Of a DNA stretch of 64,000 nucleotides, positions 1 through 13,027 are shown one piece after another. Under the pieces are notes generated by a model. It was given only the letters and a program-made list of their open reading frames with translations, did not search any database and had not been told where the DNA came from. The stretch spans positions 1,078,880 to 1,142,879 of the forward strand of contig JH720307.1 of NCBI GenBank assembly GCA_000231825.2, given 5' to 3'. Numbering within the stretch: position 1 is the stretch's first letter; each line of letters begins with the position of its first letter. Origin of the DNA: Tetrahymena elliotti 4EA. Its lineage: Eukaryota > Ciliophora > Oligohymenophorea > Hymenostomatida > Tetrahymenidae. The translations under genes and the position numbers were made by a program.

Positions 1-374
1 GAATTCTTAAAATCAAAATAAATGTAAAATTTTTGTATTTTAATGAGGATATAAATAATATTTAGAAATAAAACTTTTAAAATTCTTTAAAGAAAAAAAT
101 AAATATTTTTGAAATATTCTCCTCATTTTTTTTAATTAATATATTCAGTAAATAGATATTAAGATATTTCTATTTTCACACATTTTTTTGAAAAAAGTGA
201 CTCATATTTTTTAGAAAATATACAAAATGAGATAATTAATATTTTTTTGTGAAAGTTTTTGATAAATTAAAAATGGATAGAGAGAGAAAAAAATCTCTTT
301 CAAAAACTAAATAATGATTTTAAAACAACATTTTTTATTTGAAAAATTTTTCATGTTATTTAAATATTTTTAAA
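1..374. other. Intergenic, downstream of the TPR kinase
   Basis: AT-rich sequence beyond the TGA of the minus-strand TPR kinase. I see no coding frame, RNA gene or repeat in it. Confidence 0.6.
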
Positions 375-3300
375 TCATTTTTATGCTTCTATTAGATATT
401 ATTAATATTTCATGACATTTGTATTATCACCAATTTTTTGATAAAGAGCCAAGATATTTTTTAGAGATTTTATAATATCCTGATGATTCTTTTTATAAAT
501 TTATTATTTCGTAGTTAAAGAATCAAGTAAGAATTTCAAAGATTATTAATTATCATCTAAGCTTGAATAACATAAGCCTATCAAATCAAGAGATTGTGCT
601 ATTGATGGATGATTAACTTTGAAAATTTTTTGTTTCATGTCTAGAGAATCTTAAAAGTATTTTAAAGCATTTTTAGCTTCCTAAAATTCTAAAAGGTACT
701 TTCCCATATTGCTAAGAGAGATAGCTAATTCAAAGTGATTTCCTTCATAAAGTTTTTTTCTCATAACCAATGATTCTTATAAATACTTTTATGAGTTTTT
801 CTTATCTTTCATTTCTAAGTAGCACATTCCAACATTGTTTAGAGAAGATGCTATATGACTATTATTTCCTTTATAAATTTTTTGCCTCATTTCTAAGGAC
901 TCAACTAAAAATTTTAATCCTTGCTCAAAATCTCCATCATCTTTATAAGACATGCCAATATTATTTAAAGAAGCTGCAATATCATTATGATTTTTTTCTA
1001 ATAATTGTTTTCTAATCTTAAGGGAATACATATGATAATTCCGAGCTTCTTTGTTTTTATTTATTTCTTTATAAACTACTCCTATGCTTTCTAAGCAAGA
1101 TGCAACTTCTAAGTGATTATCTCCATAGGCTTGTTTAAACAAATCTAGTGATTATTTATAATAGCTTAGAGCTTAATCAAAATCTTTTAAATTTTCATAA
1201 CAAAAGGCTAGGTTACTAAGAGTTTGTGCTATTTCTTCAACATCGCTTTCAGCTTTTTGTTACAAACTCAAAACCTGTTCTTAATTATTAATAGCATTTT
1301 TAAAATCTTAAAGCTCAATTAAACATAAGCCTAAATTACTTAAGTATGCAATAAAATTAGTATCGTCTTCTTCATTCATTTATGAGCAAATATCAACAGC
1401 TTTCTATTGATATTCAAGAGCAGTTTTATAATCATTAAGATCTTAATAGCAAAGACCAATATTATTAAGACATTATGTAATTGATAATGATTAATTATTT
1501 TTCGAAATTCTTTAGAAATATTGTAACGATTCTTAGAAATTTTATAAAGCTTCTTAAAATTCTTCTAATTCTTAGTAACATAGGCCAATATTATATAAAC
1601 AATCAGCCATTTCTTCATCAAGATTTTCTTTAGATTATTTTTTTTCTTGAGGATTATCTAAAATATTCCTATTATCTCTAATATTTTTTGACACTTCAAA
1701 TACTTTTAATGGGTCTGAAATGTTCCTCCTTATTTCAAGACATTCTTAGAAATATTCTAAAGCTTTTTCATGTTCTTCCATATTTAAATAGCTTTAACCT
1801 ATGTTGTAAAGAGATTAAGCTGTTGATTTATGGTTCTTTTCAAAAATTTTTCTTTTTATTTTAAGAGATTGCTTGAGGTATATTAAGGCTTTATCATCTT
1901 TTCCTATATCAGCAAAGCAAAGCCCTAAATTATTTAATGAGCTAGCTATGTCAGGATGGTTTTCTTAAAATAATTTTTTCCTCATATCAAGAGATTTTTA
2001 AAAAAAGCTTATGGAATTTTCATTATCATCAAGATCTGAATAACATAAACCTATAAAATTTAGTGCATCTGCTATTTAAGGATGATCCTAATTATAATAT
2101 TTTATTCTAATTTGCAAAGATTGTTAAAATTAATTTAGGGCTTCTTTGAATTCTTCAAGATCTCTGAGGCATATTCCTAAATGATAATGTATGTCTCCAA
2201 TAATTGGATGAGCTGTCTGATAAAATTTATTAGCAATTTGATATGATTCTTTAAGGTATTAAATAGATTGCTTTTAATCATGAATGAGACCATAATAAAG
2301 AGCAATATTATATAAATATTTAACCAATGATTGGTGATTTGACTTAAATAATTATCTACATATATCTATTGATAAAAGTAAATATTTCCCAGATTTATCA
2401 TAATTTTCTATTTCTAAATAGCACATTCCTAAATCATTCAACTAGCTTGCTTATAATGTGGCTGTTTTTTTATTTTATTATCATTCTTAGTATTTAGTAT
2501 GATTCAAGTAAATATCTTAATGCTCTTTTTTTATCTCCGCTTTTGAGAAAGCATAACCCAATATTATTAAGAGATGAAGAAATGTCAATTAAATTTCCAC
2601 TTTAACATTTTTTATAAATTTAGATTGACTATTACAAATAATCTTGAGCTTTTTAAACATCATCTAAATCATAATAAATCATACCAATGTTATTCATGCA
2701 GTTAGCTATTAGAGGATTATTTTTGTCTTTGAAAATTTTTATTAACATATCTAAAGCTTGTTGATAATATGTTATTGCAGATTTATCACCTTTTTCCTTG
2801 TAGTATGTACCAATATTAATTAGGCATACAGCTATGGAAGGATCCTTTTCAGTTTAATGGTATTTTTGATATATTTCTTTACTTCTTAAAAAACATTTTA
2901 AAGCCTTTTAAAATTAACTAAGATCGATATAACACTTACCAACATTGTTAAAGCAATTTGCAATATCAATGTGAGGTATTTTATAAATTTGTAACTTTAT
3001 TTCAAGTGATTCTAAGAAATATGCTAATGCCTTCTTGCAATTACCAATACTTTACAAAGATAAACCTAAATTATTTAATGTATTAGATATATTTATATCA
3101 TTTTTTTATTTTATTTAGACCTGTATTTAAAGAGATTTCTATAATTAATTGATTGATTCTTCAAACTTTCCTAGATTTAATTAAGATACTCCTATGTTAT
3201 TGAGGCAATTAGCTAAGATTAAATCATTATTATCTACTTATTAACTCATTTAATAAGATCTCTCAAACATTTCTATTGCATTTTGATAATCTCCTAAATC

Positions 3301-6254
3301 AAAATGACACAATCCTAAATTAGTGTATACATTAGATAAATTTGGGTGATTATCATCAAAAATTTGTTTAAAAATTTTAATTGATTCATTCAAATATAAC
3401 AAAGCATTTTGATAATCTCCTTATGCTCTAAAGTTGAGTGCCATGTTGTTAAGAACATTAGATATTTCAGGATGGTTCTCTTTAAAGAATTATTTATAAA
3501 TTTTCAAAGATTTTTAGAAATATTTCTATGAATTTTCGTGTTACCCTTTACTTTAATAAAACTGCCCCAGATAATTAAAGGAGCTAGCAACAGATGGATG
3601 ATTCTTACTAAAGAGTACCTTTCTCATAATTAACGATTTTTAATAGTATTCTTTTGATTTTTAAAGATTTCCAATCTTTTAATAGCAATAGCCTACTTTT
3701 TCTATGGAGCTAGCTATTTCAGGGTGAATTTCTAGGTATAATTTTTTTCTCATAAGAAGTGATTCTTATAAAAGTTTTAGTGCTTACTAGTAATTAAATA
3801 AACTTAAATAGCAGAGTCCTTTATTATAGAGAGAGCTTGCAACTGCTTAGTGATTACCTAGATATATTTATTTTCTCATGTCTAAAGAATCTTAAAGATA
3901 CTTCAAAGCTAACTTATAGTTCCCAATATTTTAAAAATACATTCCTAAATTATTAAGAGAGACAGCAATAAAAGGATGTATACCAACAAAGTAGCTAGTA
4001 ACTATTCTATTTGATTCCTTGAAACATTAAAGAGATTTTTATTTATTAAAAATATTTTGATAGCATGTTCCCAAATTATTTAAGCTGATAGATATCTCTG
4101 GGTGAGAAGGTGAATAAATAGTTTTTTTAAGTTCATGTGATTCCTATAAATATTTTATAGCACTTTTATAGTCGCCTATATCATTGTAAAGCAAACCAAT
4201 ATTGCTGAGAGATGTTGCAACATCAGGGTTAACATCATTATATATTTGTCTAAACATTTTTAAAGATTTTTCTAAATAAATTTATGCATTTTAAAAATCT
4301 GCTAAATCTTTGTAGCACATTCCAATGTTATTAAGAGTTCCTACCACATAAGAACTCAATCCTTAAAAATTGTATGAAAATATTTTTAAAGATTCTTAAA
4401 ATTATTTTAGTGCTTTTTAGCTATTTCCTTTAGCTAAATAGGCCAAACCTAAATTATTGAGTGATTTAGCTAAGATAATATTATCTTCTTTTAAGACTTC
4501 TTTAGCTACTTAATAGTATTACTCTAAATATTTTATAGCCTTTGCATATTATCCTAAATCCTTGTAGCACAACCCTATATAATTAAAAGAACTAGCAAGA
4601 TGCATATCTTGCTTAGGTATTTGTTTTTGAATTTTAAGAGAATCTTTAAAACAATCTATTGCTTTTTAGTAATAAGCTAGGTCTTAATAGCATAAACCAT
4701 TATTGTTAAGAGCTTTTGCCTTTTCTTGAAGATATAATTAATTACTCTCAAAGTAATTTTTTTGATTCAAATAATTAATTAATTTTAAATCAAGTTAATT
4801 GTAATATAAAAGTGATTCTTAAACATAAGGAATATCTTTCCTGCTATCAAAAGGGAATAATTAAAAAATCATTTTAATTTTTTTATGATAAAAGTAAACA
4901 AAATCTATACAATTTGATCTTATTAATATGTTAAAAAATTATTGGTGTAATTCTTAGCAGTTCTATCTATCTGATTTTTAATTTTAAATCATTTTGTAAT
5001 CAATAATCTCTTAAAATAGTACAATATTTTGATCTTCAGGGTTTGTCATTTTATAGACTTTGAGAATTTAGTTTAATGTCTATCCAAGAGAATATACATC
5101 TGTTTTAAAGTCTGTGTTTTTGTCAAAATCAATTTATTCCTATGGAGCATAAAATCTTGTGAATCCTTTAACTTTAACTAGACTATTACCTCTTTTAATA
5201 GAAGAAATTCCAAAATCTGTAAAAAGGTAATTACCAGAGGAAGATATAAGAATATTATCAGGTTTTATATCTAAATGCAAAATATTGTACATTCTAAATT
5301 AGATTAAACCATCAAACAAATCAAATATCATTTAATATAATTTAAATTAAATAAATCCTATTTTGTTTTATTTAAATGATTATAATTCATTATTCAGACT
5401 AAACTAACATTTTTCTAAAATTAATACATAGGTTTCTTTATCAATTTATAGATAATCTACTAATTCGATTACATTAATATTTTTTTAAAATAATTTCATT
5501 ATTTTCAATTCTTCTTCTATTTCGTCTTTCTAACATTAAAAATAAATCTTGAAAACTAAATCTATATATTTTCCACCTTCATATTTCTTATATCCATCAT
5601 ATATTGCACCTTAACCTCCTTTAGCTATAAACTTCCCTATATAATAGTTTTTTTCCAATAATTTTTCTACAGTCATATGTATTTTAAACCCATATTTAGC
5701 ATCAGTATTATTGTATATCTCATTTAAAATTGCATCTCGATCCCAATATCTAAATTCATAACTAAATTCTCCTAATTCTACAATTTCAACGCAATTTTCC
5801 TAAGATTTTTAAGAATAAAGATAGCTTTCATTCATATCAACTACTTATTATTATCCATTCTACTAAGTTTTATCCTTTCTCTTAGCTTTTAGTTTCTTTT
5901 TGATAGTGAGATCTAAATTTATATCATCATTAATCATCTTACAAATATTCAGAGTATTTTGTTTGAATTAAAAGCTTTTAAGAATAAGTTCAGAGAATTA
6001 TTTTTTATCTTAAAAATTAGAAAAAACTTGAAGCTAACCTACTTATATTAATCTTTATATTTTAAGATAATCCAGAGTAACCAGAATAAATTTTTAAGAT
6101 AATAAAAATATTTTTTCCCTTTCAACAAAATTTAATTTATTTTTTGCACAGTATCTTATTTTATTAAGTTTATTAGCATTTAATCAGTTTTTATATCTTT
6201 TTAATTAAAATTGCAATAAAATGGTTCAAATTTTTTTAATTTATTTTAGTTCAT
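375..6254 (-). CDS. Protein kinase with about 35 tetratricopeptide repeats
   Basis: Roughly 1,950 residues with TAA/TAG read as Gln. The N-terminal part (about 5650-5050) is a protein kinase: glycine loop KGGQGAIYDG, probable beta-3 lysine in LVFK, catalytic loop HLDIKPDN, TDFG, APQE and DVYSLG. The rest (about 4750-450) is an array of 42-residue TPR units of the kinesin-light-chain type, with cores such as SLNNIGMCY and a 126 bp period; the protein ends IEAQK then TGA at 377-375. Such kinase-TPR fusions are known in ciliates; targets are unknown. Two oddities. The frame shifts by one at a T7 run (2465-2471). The first ATG (6254) is out of frame with the coding-like stretch from about 6183, whose first in-frame ATG is at 5937. 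No GT...AG intron explains either break, so a sequence error or a decaying allele is possible. Family certain, start uncertain. Confidence 0.82.
450..4750 (-). repeat. TPR repeat array, 126 bp period
   Basis: About 35 coding repeats of 126 bp (42 aa) in direct tandem, visible as the recurring minus-strand core for (S/N)LNN(I/L)G(L/M)CY followed by a helix with YLxxSLxI(R/Q)K. Units differ in sequence but rarely in length, so the array is a likely place for unequal recombination or assembly collapse. Confidence 0.85.
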
Positions 6255-7043
6255 AAATAAAATGTTTTGGAGGTTTGAATAACTTAGGTTTATGTTTTGT
6301 ATTTTTAAAGCAATTAAATTGATTATATCAAAAATTATAAACAAAATATTTAACTAAAAATTTTATTTATTTACTAATAGCATTTCAGCAATTATTTTAA
6401 AAAATTTATTTTTAAAGAAGCGGAATAACTCATAAAATAGATTATTTAAAATGATACATTTTGTTGGTTTTATTCATTTATTTAAACATTTTTAAGAACT
6501 AAAAAAACTTTCACATTTTTTTATTTAAAAATTTTAGAATATTATATTTAGATTTATTTAAGTTTTAATAGTATTTATTTATATTAAATCAAAATGTGAC
6601 ATGAATAAATTATGGTGAAGAAATAATTGAAATACAAATTATTTGGAATCGTTAATTATTTTTTTATTTTAACTAATACTTCTACTTTTAATAAATATTA
6701 ATTAATATCCATGAAGTATTGTAAAAACTAAAAACAAAAAACTGTAAATCAATTTTAATTATTTTGCTATTTACAAGAAATTACCTTAAATGACGGCATG
6801 AAATAGTAAGTTTAACATTATTTTAAAAGTGGACAGTCTTTATATCGTCATTTATAGAGATTCATTTTTAAATACAGTTTTAACTCTACAATGTTTGTTT
6901 AAACATATTTTTAAATTTACATATTCAAAAAGTATTGGTTTTTTTAGGAGTTAATTTTTCAATTTAAAACTAAATATAAACAAAACAAATCAAATTACTT
7001 TAAATATTTTTCAATGGTAGATTCTATTCAAACTTAACATTAA
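6255..7043. other. Divergent intergenic region
   Basis: 789 bp of AT-rich DNA between the start of the TPR kinase and the start of the patatin-like gene. It should hold both promoters; I recognise no specific element. Confidence 0.5.
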
Positions 7044-8076
7044 ATGCATGGAAAAGGAAAAAAAGAATTATTGTTCAGTGGCGGAGCAGGAGCTGTAGGA
7101 TTTTAAATGGGATATACACATGGAATAATGGAAATAGTTGGAAAGGACAAACTTAAGGAATATTCTTTTGGAGGTGTTTCTGCAGGTAATAAATAAATGA
7201 TTATACTTTAATTTTTCATAAAATGTTAAATTAAAAAATACTTTGGTATTTTGATTAAAATTAAAAAACAATTCTTAAAGCATGTTTATTCATAACCAAT
7301 AAAACATTTAAAATATCTTTTTCTTCATTTTTTATTAATTTGTTTGTATATTTAACTCAATATAATTGTTTAATTTATAAATTGTATAAATAGGAACTGC
7401 AGTGGCAGGTTTTACTTTAATGGCTCTCTACTCAGATGTAGATTTAAAATAAAGCTACTAAAATTAGATAAGAAGACTATTTTAAAAGGAAAATCGTAAA
7501 TATCTTGGTTTGATTTCAAATGGAGAACTTATATTTTAGATGGCTAAAGATTTTTGGGATGATCACTAAAAATTAAATTTACCTTCTTTAAATGAAAGGT
7601 ATCATGTTTATTATACATCTATTGAAGGTATTTTGAGTTTCTAAGAAAATATTGTGCACTAATTTAGAGACTAGCTTCACTTTGCTCATTCATTAGAAGC
7701 TAGTTGTACTCTCCCTATAATAACCAGGTTTGGACTCTATAAAAAATTTAATGGATAAAAGGTCTTAGATGGAGGATTTACAAAACCTATTCCATATAGA
7801 TATAAAGAATCTAAAAAAGTTTTTTTAAATGTTATGCCTAAGGTTCTCAGATATACAAGAGAAAAAATATAAAATTTATCAATTATTGATTTGACAGAAA
7901 ACAGTGATGTCTCTTTCCCCTTAGACTATTGGGTTTGGAGTGAGTATTGGGCTGATGAAATGTTTTTAAAAGGATATTTACAAGCTTTATAAGATAAAGA
8001 TATAATTATGAAAGCATTTTCAGAGGAGGAAGATTGTGAATAAAAAATATAGGAAAGTGACTTTTAACTTTAGTGA
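7044..8076 (+). CDS. Patatin-like phospholipase/acyl hydrolase
   Basis: Two exons, 7044-7185 and 7394-8076, with a 208 bp intron starting GTAATAA; 274 aa. The patatin fold is shown by the oxyanion motif FSGGAGAVGF (residues 11-20), the nucleophile elbow GVSAG (44-48, Ser46) split from the following Thr by the intron, and the second dyad residue in VLDGG (Asp173). These are the Ser-Asp pair of patatin/iPLA2 lipases, which release fatty acids from membrane lipids. No signal peptide or membrane segment is seen, so it is probably cytosolic or peripheral. Short compared with animal PNPLA proteins, containing little beyond the catalytic domain. Reading TAA as Gln is required several times. The start is the first ATG and puts the glycine motif at the usual distance from the N-terminus. 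Confidence 0.85.
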
Positions 8077-8659
8077 ATGTAAATCTAAATGAGAAACATA
8101 GAATAATAAAAGTTTAATCAAAACACCATTTAAAATATTGAAAATTTAACACTAATTCTAAATAAATCTTTATCTGATAAAAAATATTAAAAGTATTCAA
8201 TTAGAGCTAAGAAATCATACAACTTTCAGCTTTAACTACCAATAATGATAATAAATAAAAGAAATATTTTTTCATCCATAATAATTTCATAAATATCAAA
8301 TTTTAAACCCAAAATAGTTAAACAAATTAAAAAATTAAATTGTTTTTTCAAAATATTTTGTTATTTGTAAATTGCATAAATCCTTATCAAATATCTAATT
8401 TCCTAAAAATACTTTTCAAAATTTAACTTATTACATTGAGCTACTAAATGTAAAAAATTAATTTTAGTCATTATTTTGAGCATAAATTAAATACTTTTTG
8501 TTTAATAATTTTTGTTATTTATAAATTTTGATTTCATTATTTTAGTTGGTAAGTGTATAAAAGTCATTTACAATTATTTAACAAGAAAAAATTCAGTTAA
8601 TTAATGAATTAAGAAAATACTGAACAAAGAAATTGTTATTTAATAATTCTTAATTTTTT
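8077..8659. other. Convergent intergenic region
   Basis: 583 bp between two converging genes. AT-rich; nothing recognised. Confidence 0.5.
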
Positions 8660-11600
8660 TCAAATAATTTCTGAATAAATTATTCTAATTTCTTTTTCAA
8701 CAATAACTTCTCTTATTTTTTGTCTTTAATCTCCTTGAGATCCTATTAATCTGTACAAGTATGCTTCCTAATTTATTTTTATAAATTTAATTTAAAAATT
8801 TTACTTTTTTTAAGTAATGTTACCTTGGAAAAAGGAGCTTGCTGTAGAGATTGTAGAGATCTGTTAGCTAATTTAGTAGGCTCAAAATATAGTGTAAATG
8901 CATTGAATAATGATAAAAATTGAATTTAATTAAAATAATCTGTTGTTGAATCTATTCCGATCTGTTAATTTCTGAATTTATCAAGCAGAGCTATTTGTTT
9001 ATCGAGCAATTAATAATCTTTTTATGCTTCATAGAAATAGTATCTTAGCTTAGATAAAATAATTTCAGTTTCTTCAGCTTAAGCTGCTGAGGCTATCTCA
9101 TTAAAAATAATAAGCAACCAAGTGGAATAGAAAAAGTTATTTTATTTCAAAATTTACTTCAAAGTAACTAATCTATCTATCCTAGTAGTTTCGTTCATGT
9201 TAAATAGTACTAATTCTACTACAGCAACACTAAAGAAAGGGTACTTATTAATAATATTTTGAAATAATTCTATTTGTTAATTTTTGATTTACTACAATTT
9301 TTTGCTTTAATCATAGTTTGTTAGTTAACTATTTTCTTAAGATGAGAATAAGCTTAACTTTTAGATTCTTAAAACATTCAACAAAAGCAACTACATTTCA
9401 TTCTAAAATTTCCTCTATAATCTAGAATACAATTCTTCATCATCCCATATTTTAATCTTTTCATTATTAGTTTCTTCAATTAAATCAAAATACTATTAGT
9501 AATTAACTATTTCACTATCTGTAAATTCATTATCTCCAAGACTATGAGCAAGTAGTAAAAAGTAAGCATAAATAGATTTTTTAGAAAGAGGAAATACTTT
9601 TTGTGACTTCGTTTTTATCATTGGTATAAGCTCAGGTTTTAGTTTTTACTTTTCTCTGGCTATTTATTCTCTCATTTAATTATGTAGCTACAAAATTAGA
9701 TTTTTAATATTGGTAAAATTTTTCAATTTTTGTAAAATAACAAGCAAGTTAGAACGAATAAACGAGATATCAACTTTTCCAACTTGCCTAAGATAGAAAG
9801 AACTCCAAAAATAGAGAACAGAAAGCCTCTCTTTTTCTTTGCTTTCAGTAGCTTTAAGCACATTGTCAAAAATATTGTCGATCTCAAGATAAATTTTTTT
9901 TTGTTCTTCATCAGTTTAATTCAAGTTTGAGATTGATTTTTCAAATAGAATTTCCGCATAAATAACCCACAAACTGATTGTTTTCTCATTATTTTTAAGA
10001 AGATTTTTTATATTTATTCTTGCTTGTTTTTCTGATAGTATTGGTTCATTTTATGAGATAGATTTTCTTATGAAAAATATACCTTCAATCCACATTATAT
10101 AAATGAGGACACTCTCTCTTTCAAGCTTTTTATAAAGTTCATAAAGCAGTCTTCTCACATATTCCAATTATGCTATTATTTTCTTTTTCCTAGATTCAGT
10201 ACCTCCAGTTATGATACTCTCATCAGAAAAGCTAAAGAATTTATTTAAGAAATCCAACCTATCTAACCCACAATATTGTTTGTAGTCTGATCCAATATTA
10301 ATCTATGAATTTGAATTTTAAATTCTTTAGTTCATTTAGAAAAGTAAGTTTTTAGATTTATCAAAGTAAAATGTAGAAAATGCCTTATTTTCAGTACTGA
10401 GAAAAATATTATCATTAACAGGTGGAAGTCCAAGATTTTCAAACATAATATTAATTAGAGTTATTTAAGATTCAGGATCATTGAGTACAATTAAAAACTA
10501 TTAAACATCTTCTGAAAAAACGATAGTATCTGAATTATACTTGATTAAATCTTAATCAAAATGAGGATTGGCTGGTCTCCAAATTGCTTCGCTAAACTAC
10601 TGCTCAGCATCAACCCAATTTTCTTCATCCATTTCAACAAGTATTTCCTTATGGTTATTATATTTCCCTATAAAAGATTTGTTTAGTAGTTGCTCCTTCT
10701 ATTCTTTTGTTAATTTTTGATTTTCTTCTCTATTAAAAAGAAATAATTTAAAAACTATTTAAAAGTAAAAATTTTTTACTGCTTTTCCCATCCTCCTCCT
10801 ATAATCTCTCCTGTTTTACCGCAATAATAATCTTCCCAGTAATTCTTAAACTCCTATAACCTTTTTTGATGATCTTAGCATCTTCTAATATGAGTAGGGC
10901 AAAAGACATTTAACTCAATTAAGGCTTAAAGAATGCCAAAACTTCTTTCTTTGAATCCCATCTAAAGAAATAATATTTAACATTAAATATCTCAAATTTA
11001 TTTACCTATTCTTCAATAAAGCTTATCTTCCTAATAATAAGGAGAATAATCTTTCTGAGTGTAATGATTTCAGATACTTGCTTACTTTATTGAATAAGCT
11101 TGCTTAACTGTGCCAACAATTATGCAGTTGATTCTCTAAAATATGTTGCCTAAATAAAAATAGACATAAATGGGTAGATAGATAATAAATAATTACAGAA
11201 AATTTCATTAAGTTTGAGTATCTATAATCCAAAAAGTTATTCCATAAAAGCATGCTGTAAATATTTTTTTAAATATACTGCATCCACATCTCTACCATAA
11301 CTTTATAGAAATCATCTCCTGAATTAGAATCTTGCAAAATTCTCATGTGGTATAAAATAAGAATCAAGTTGTTACTTAATTATTCATTTTAAAGAGCCTT
11401 CTCAATGATACCTATTTTTTTTTGCTGTATCTATTTTTAAGTAAAAAAACCATTAAATCAATTAAATAAACAGCGAATTGATTACAGAAAAGATGCTAAA
11501 TTAATCAGATGAGTATTTAATTCCCTAATCTTGCAGCTTTATGTAATCAATCCAAAGATAGGGATCATTTGGATTATCTTTGATTTTTTGATTAAATTCT

Positions 11601-13027
11601 TTATTTTACTGAAAGAGTTTTATTTCTTCTTATGTCAGATCTTCAATGTCAATTTTAAGGTCTTTTAAGTCTGAATAATCTTTGAGGCTCAGATTATTTA
11701 AATTTTATAAGGGATTCTAACCTGCTGAAGATCCGACTTATTACTCTTTTTTGAATGTTATGCTTAGTTTATTTAAAATATTCTTATCTTCATTAAAACT
11801 GACAAAATCCTCACTACCAATAAGAACATTTTCTCTCTCACTTTACTTTACTTTTTTTTATATTGAATATTCCTAAAACTCTGAATCTTCATTTTTTTCC
11901 CAAAACCTTCTTTCATAATATCTAATTCTATTTTTCTAATCACTTTTTTCTTAATTAAGTCTTGAATATTTAGTTTTTATACCTAGGTCTTAGTTTAAAT
12001 CATCAAATAACCCAATAGATTCTTAGTCTCTTACAAATCCTACTATCATAGGGCTTTATTAATTTTAATAAAAAATTAATAAAATATTCTAACTTTATTT
12101 GTTGTAAATATTACTAGTTAACAAATTTGAATCTAGGAACGTCTCCACTCATACCATAATTCATATATTTAGGTATTGTTTTATCACCAAAGCTTATTAT
12201 AGAAACAGGTAAACAGTTTCTATTGAAAACATGCTTATATAAAAATTTCTAGCTTGCTTCAGGAGCTCTTTAGATTTATTGGTTTTTCAAATCATAAAAG
12301 AGATCAAGTTCTTCATTGTTAATGGTGTTCATAATTTGATTTTTTAATTATTTTTCTTTCTTCTTTTTCTTTTCTTTTTTTTCCTTTCTCTTCCTTTCTT
12401 TTTCCTTCTTTTTTTTCTTGCCATCTTTCCTTTCATCCTTGTTTTTATTTAATTATAATTATAGTAAGCTCAACAGGTAGACACCAATTACATTATTAAA
12501 AGAATCACATATCAAATTATAAATGTTACATCACTATATTTTCTTTCTTTCTTTTCCTTTTTCACTGATGGGCTTTCTTCTGAATCTGAAATTCTTTTTC
12601 CATACTTTTTTTCCTTATTTTAATCTTATTTTTTAGACTTGCTATCAGGAGAAGCTGACTATTATTTCTTGTTTTTATTATTATCATCATCAATTGAAGA
12701 AGATCTTGAATTGGATTAAGAAGAATCTGAAGAACTAGAAGAGAAAAAATCAGCAGCCCTTCTTTTTACTTAATATGACTAGAAGTAAATAGGCTATTTC
12801 TACTTTTCTAATTCTAATTACTACCTTCTTTCTTCCTCTTGTTGCTTTTGTAATAGTTTCTATTCTTTTTCAATCCTCTTTTTTTCTTCTTACTATCTAA
12901 TTTTATCTTCTTGCTCTTTGATTTTACTTGGCTTAAAAGAGAACCCTTTTTTAAGCTAAGAAACATCACCTTTTTATTCATTTTTATCTTAAAGTTTGTT
13001 TTAATTACTTTAAGTATTTGTGTTCAT
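8660..13027 (-). CDS. NRDE2: NRDE2 family nuclear RNA-regulation protein
   Basis: Eight exons (13027-12530, 12437-12115, 12053-11486, 11430-11197, 11149-11006, 10961-10780, 10729-8824, 8767-8660); all phases agree and give 1,320 aa. Introns are 44-92 bp. The N-terminus is charged, Ser/Glu/Lys-rich (residues 1-250), followed by YGMSGDVPRFKF, the HAT-type block NPNDPYLWIDYIKLQ, then NYWEDYYCGKTGEIIGGGW and FSEAIWRPANP with IVFSEDVQQFLIVL. These match what I remember of NRDE2 (fission yeast Nrl1): first HAT repeat, the FWDS...GE...GW region and the W-R-P...ED-V-x-F block. NRDE2 binds the MTR4-type helicase and controls nuclear exosome access, splicing and nuclear RNA silencing. Stop TGA at 8662-8660. 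Start chosen as the first ATG of the open frame. Family call is from motifs only. Confidence 0.85.

Noticed and set aside
10900..11010. In-frame TGA in NRDE2
   Set aside because: Removed by introns 11150-11196 and 10962-11005; the spliced frame matches the family through the GW motif.
12340..12440. Polypyrimidine tract that could be a regulatory element
   Set aside because: It is the complement of a Lys/Glu-rich coding stretch of NRDE2.
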